The notes beneath the pieces are model-generated. The model saw only the letters and a program-made list of their open reading frames with translations. It was not told the origin of the DNA and did not search any database. 64,000 nt of DNA. It comes from Rhopalosiphum padi. Taxonomy: Eukaryota; Arthropoda; Insecta; Hemiptera; Aphididae. Every line of letters starts with the position of its first letter. The first letter of the stretch is position 1. The stretch is from NCBI RefSeq assembly GCF_020882245.1, contig NC_083598.1, forward strand, positions 52,365,858 through 52,429,857, written 5' to 3'. The translations under genes were made by a program, and so were the position numbers. Shown here one piece after another: positions 63,701 to 64,000 of this stretch.

Positions 63701-64000
63701 AAAAAATTGTGAATTTGTTTTTTTTTTTAATTTGTAGGTGTTCTACAAAAACAATTCTTACGAGAACTTGTATTAAATTTTTAAGCTTTAGCTTTTAAAA
63801 TATAAAATTTTACATATTTATTATTATTTAAGTATTTATAAACAACAAAATAATTCGTAAACTTTACAGCTTATAAATATAAGTTTAGCTATGTATTATT
63901 ATTTATTACTTATAACTAGTTTAATTTTGAAATATTATTTCAATTAAGGCATAATTAAATTATTTTACTTATATAATATTATGATTTTACTTTTTTTTTT
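60724..64000. other. First coding-side intron of ace, to window end
   Basis: AT-rich, no further ace exon seen. A GC-richer patch near 61075-61155 stands out from its neighbours. Another patch near 62085-62102 ends in ttcgccactg, resembling a hAT end, but its partner was not found. The dispersed repeat copy B is inside this interval. Confidence 0.6.
63075..63205 (+). repeat. Dispersed repeat, copy B
   Basis: Same ordered blocks as copy A (40425-40545): agcgggt, cgtcactgtaatggatgtgtt, ttaattcaatgat and gaaaaacgattctgagtgg. It is on the opposite strand to copy A. The family is unassigned. Confidence 0.65.

Noticed and set aside
1..64000. CRISPR array, bacterial operon or viral genome
   Set aside because: No regularly spaced short repeats with unique spacers, no clustered bacterial-type genes, and no capsid or replicase-like frame. 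All genes found are spliced or insect-type.

Overview
The window is AT-rich eukaryotic DNA with GT-AG introns, CpG-rich islands, microsatellites and many small transposon remnants. The gene content is that of an insect. The acetylcholinesterase exon at the right end (Drosophila-Ace type) and the overall base composition and repeat style point to a hemipteran, most likely an aphid; the genus cannot be fixed from the sequence alone. All gene models below were built by hand from splice sites, reading phase and recalled family sequences. No alignment program was run.

The left quarter (4.1-17.2 kb) is a compact gene cluster. From left to right it holds WDR4/wuho (minus, the non-catalytic subunit of the tRNA m7G46 methyltransferase); CINP (plus, a CDK2/DNA-replication and checkpoint-associated protein); MICU1 (minus, the EF-hand gatekeeper of the mitochondrial calcium uniporter); and Aralar/citrin (plus, the calcium-regulated mitochondrial aspartate/glutamate carrier). 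WDR4 and CINP are divergent, CINP and MICU1 are convergent with 112 bp between stop codons, and MICU1 and Aralar are divergent, so two mitochondrial calcium-sensing genes share one intergenic region. A secreted S1-family serine protease gene lies on the opposite strand inside Aralar intron 10. Its stop codon is 6 bp from Aralar exon 10.

The middle (17.3-60 kb) is gene-poor. It contains four hAT-type MITEs (8-bp target duplications visible, one perfect), an RTE-like 3' end, a tRNA-derived SINE, a LINE C-terminal fragment, at least three longer inverted-repeat elements (another such element lies at 1.24-2.15 kb), a diverged ~42-bp minisatellite, and simple repeats. Two CpG-rich patches (about 23.8-24.5 and 48.7-50.5 kb) look like promoter or first-exon regions. 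Two possible signal-peptide exons with 5' splice donors (50327-50481 and 54489-54608, plus strand) are reported as tentative.

The right end (60187-60723) carries the first coding exon of acetylcholinesterase of the Drosophila-Ace (ace2) type, ending at a clean donor. The remaining exons lie beyond the window. The most interesting observations are the nested antisense protease, whose 3' end must overlap an Aralar exon; the adjacent mitochondrial calcium genes; and two different inverted-repeat transposons that share a common core segment.
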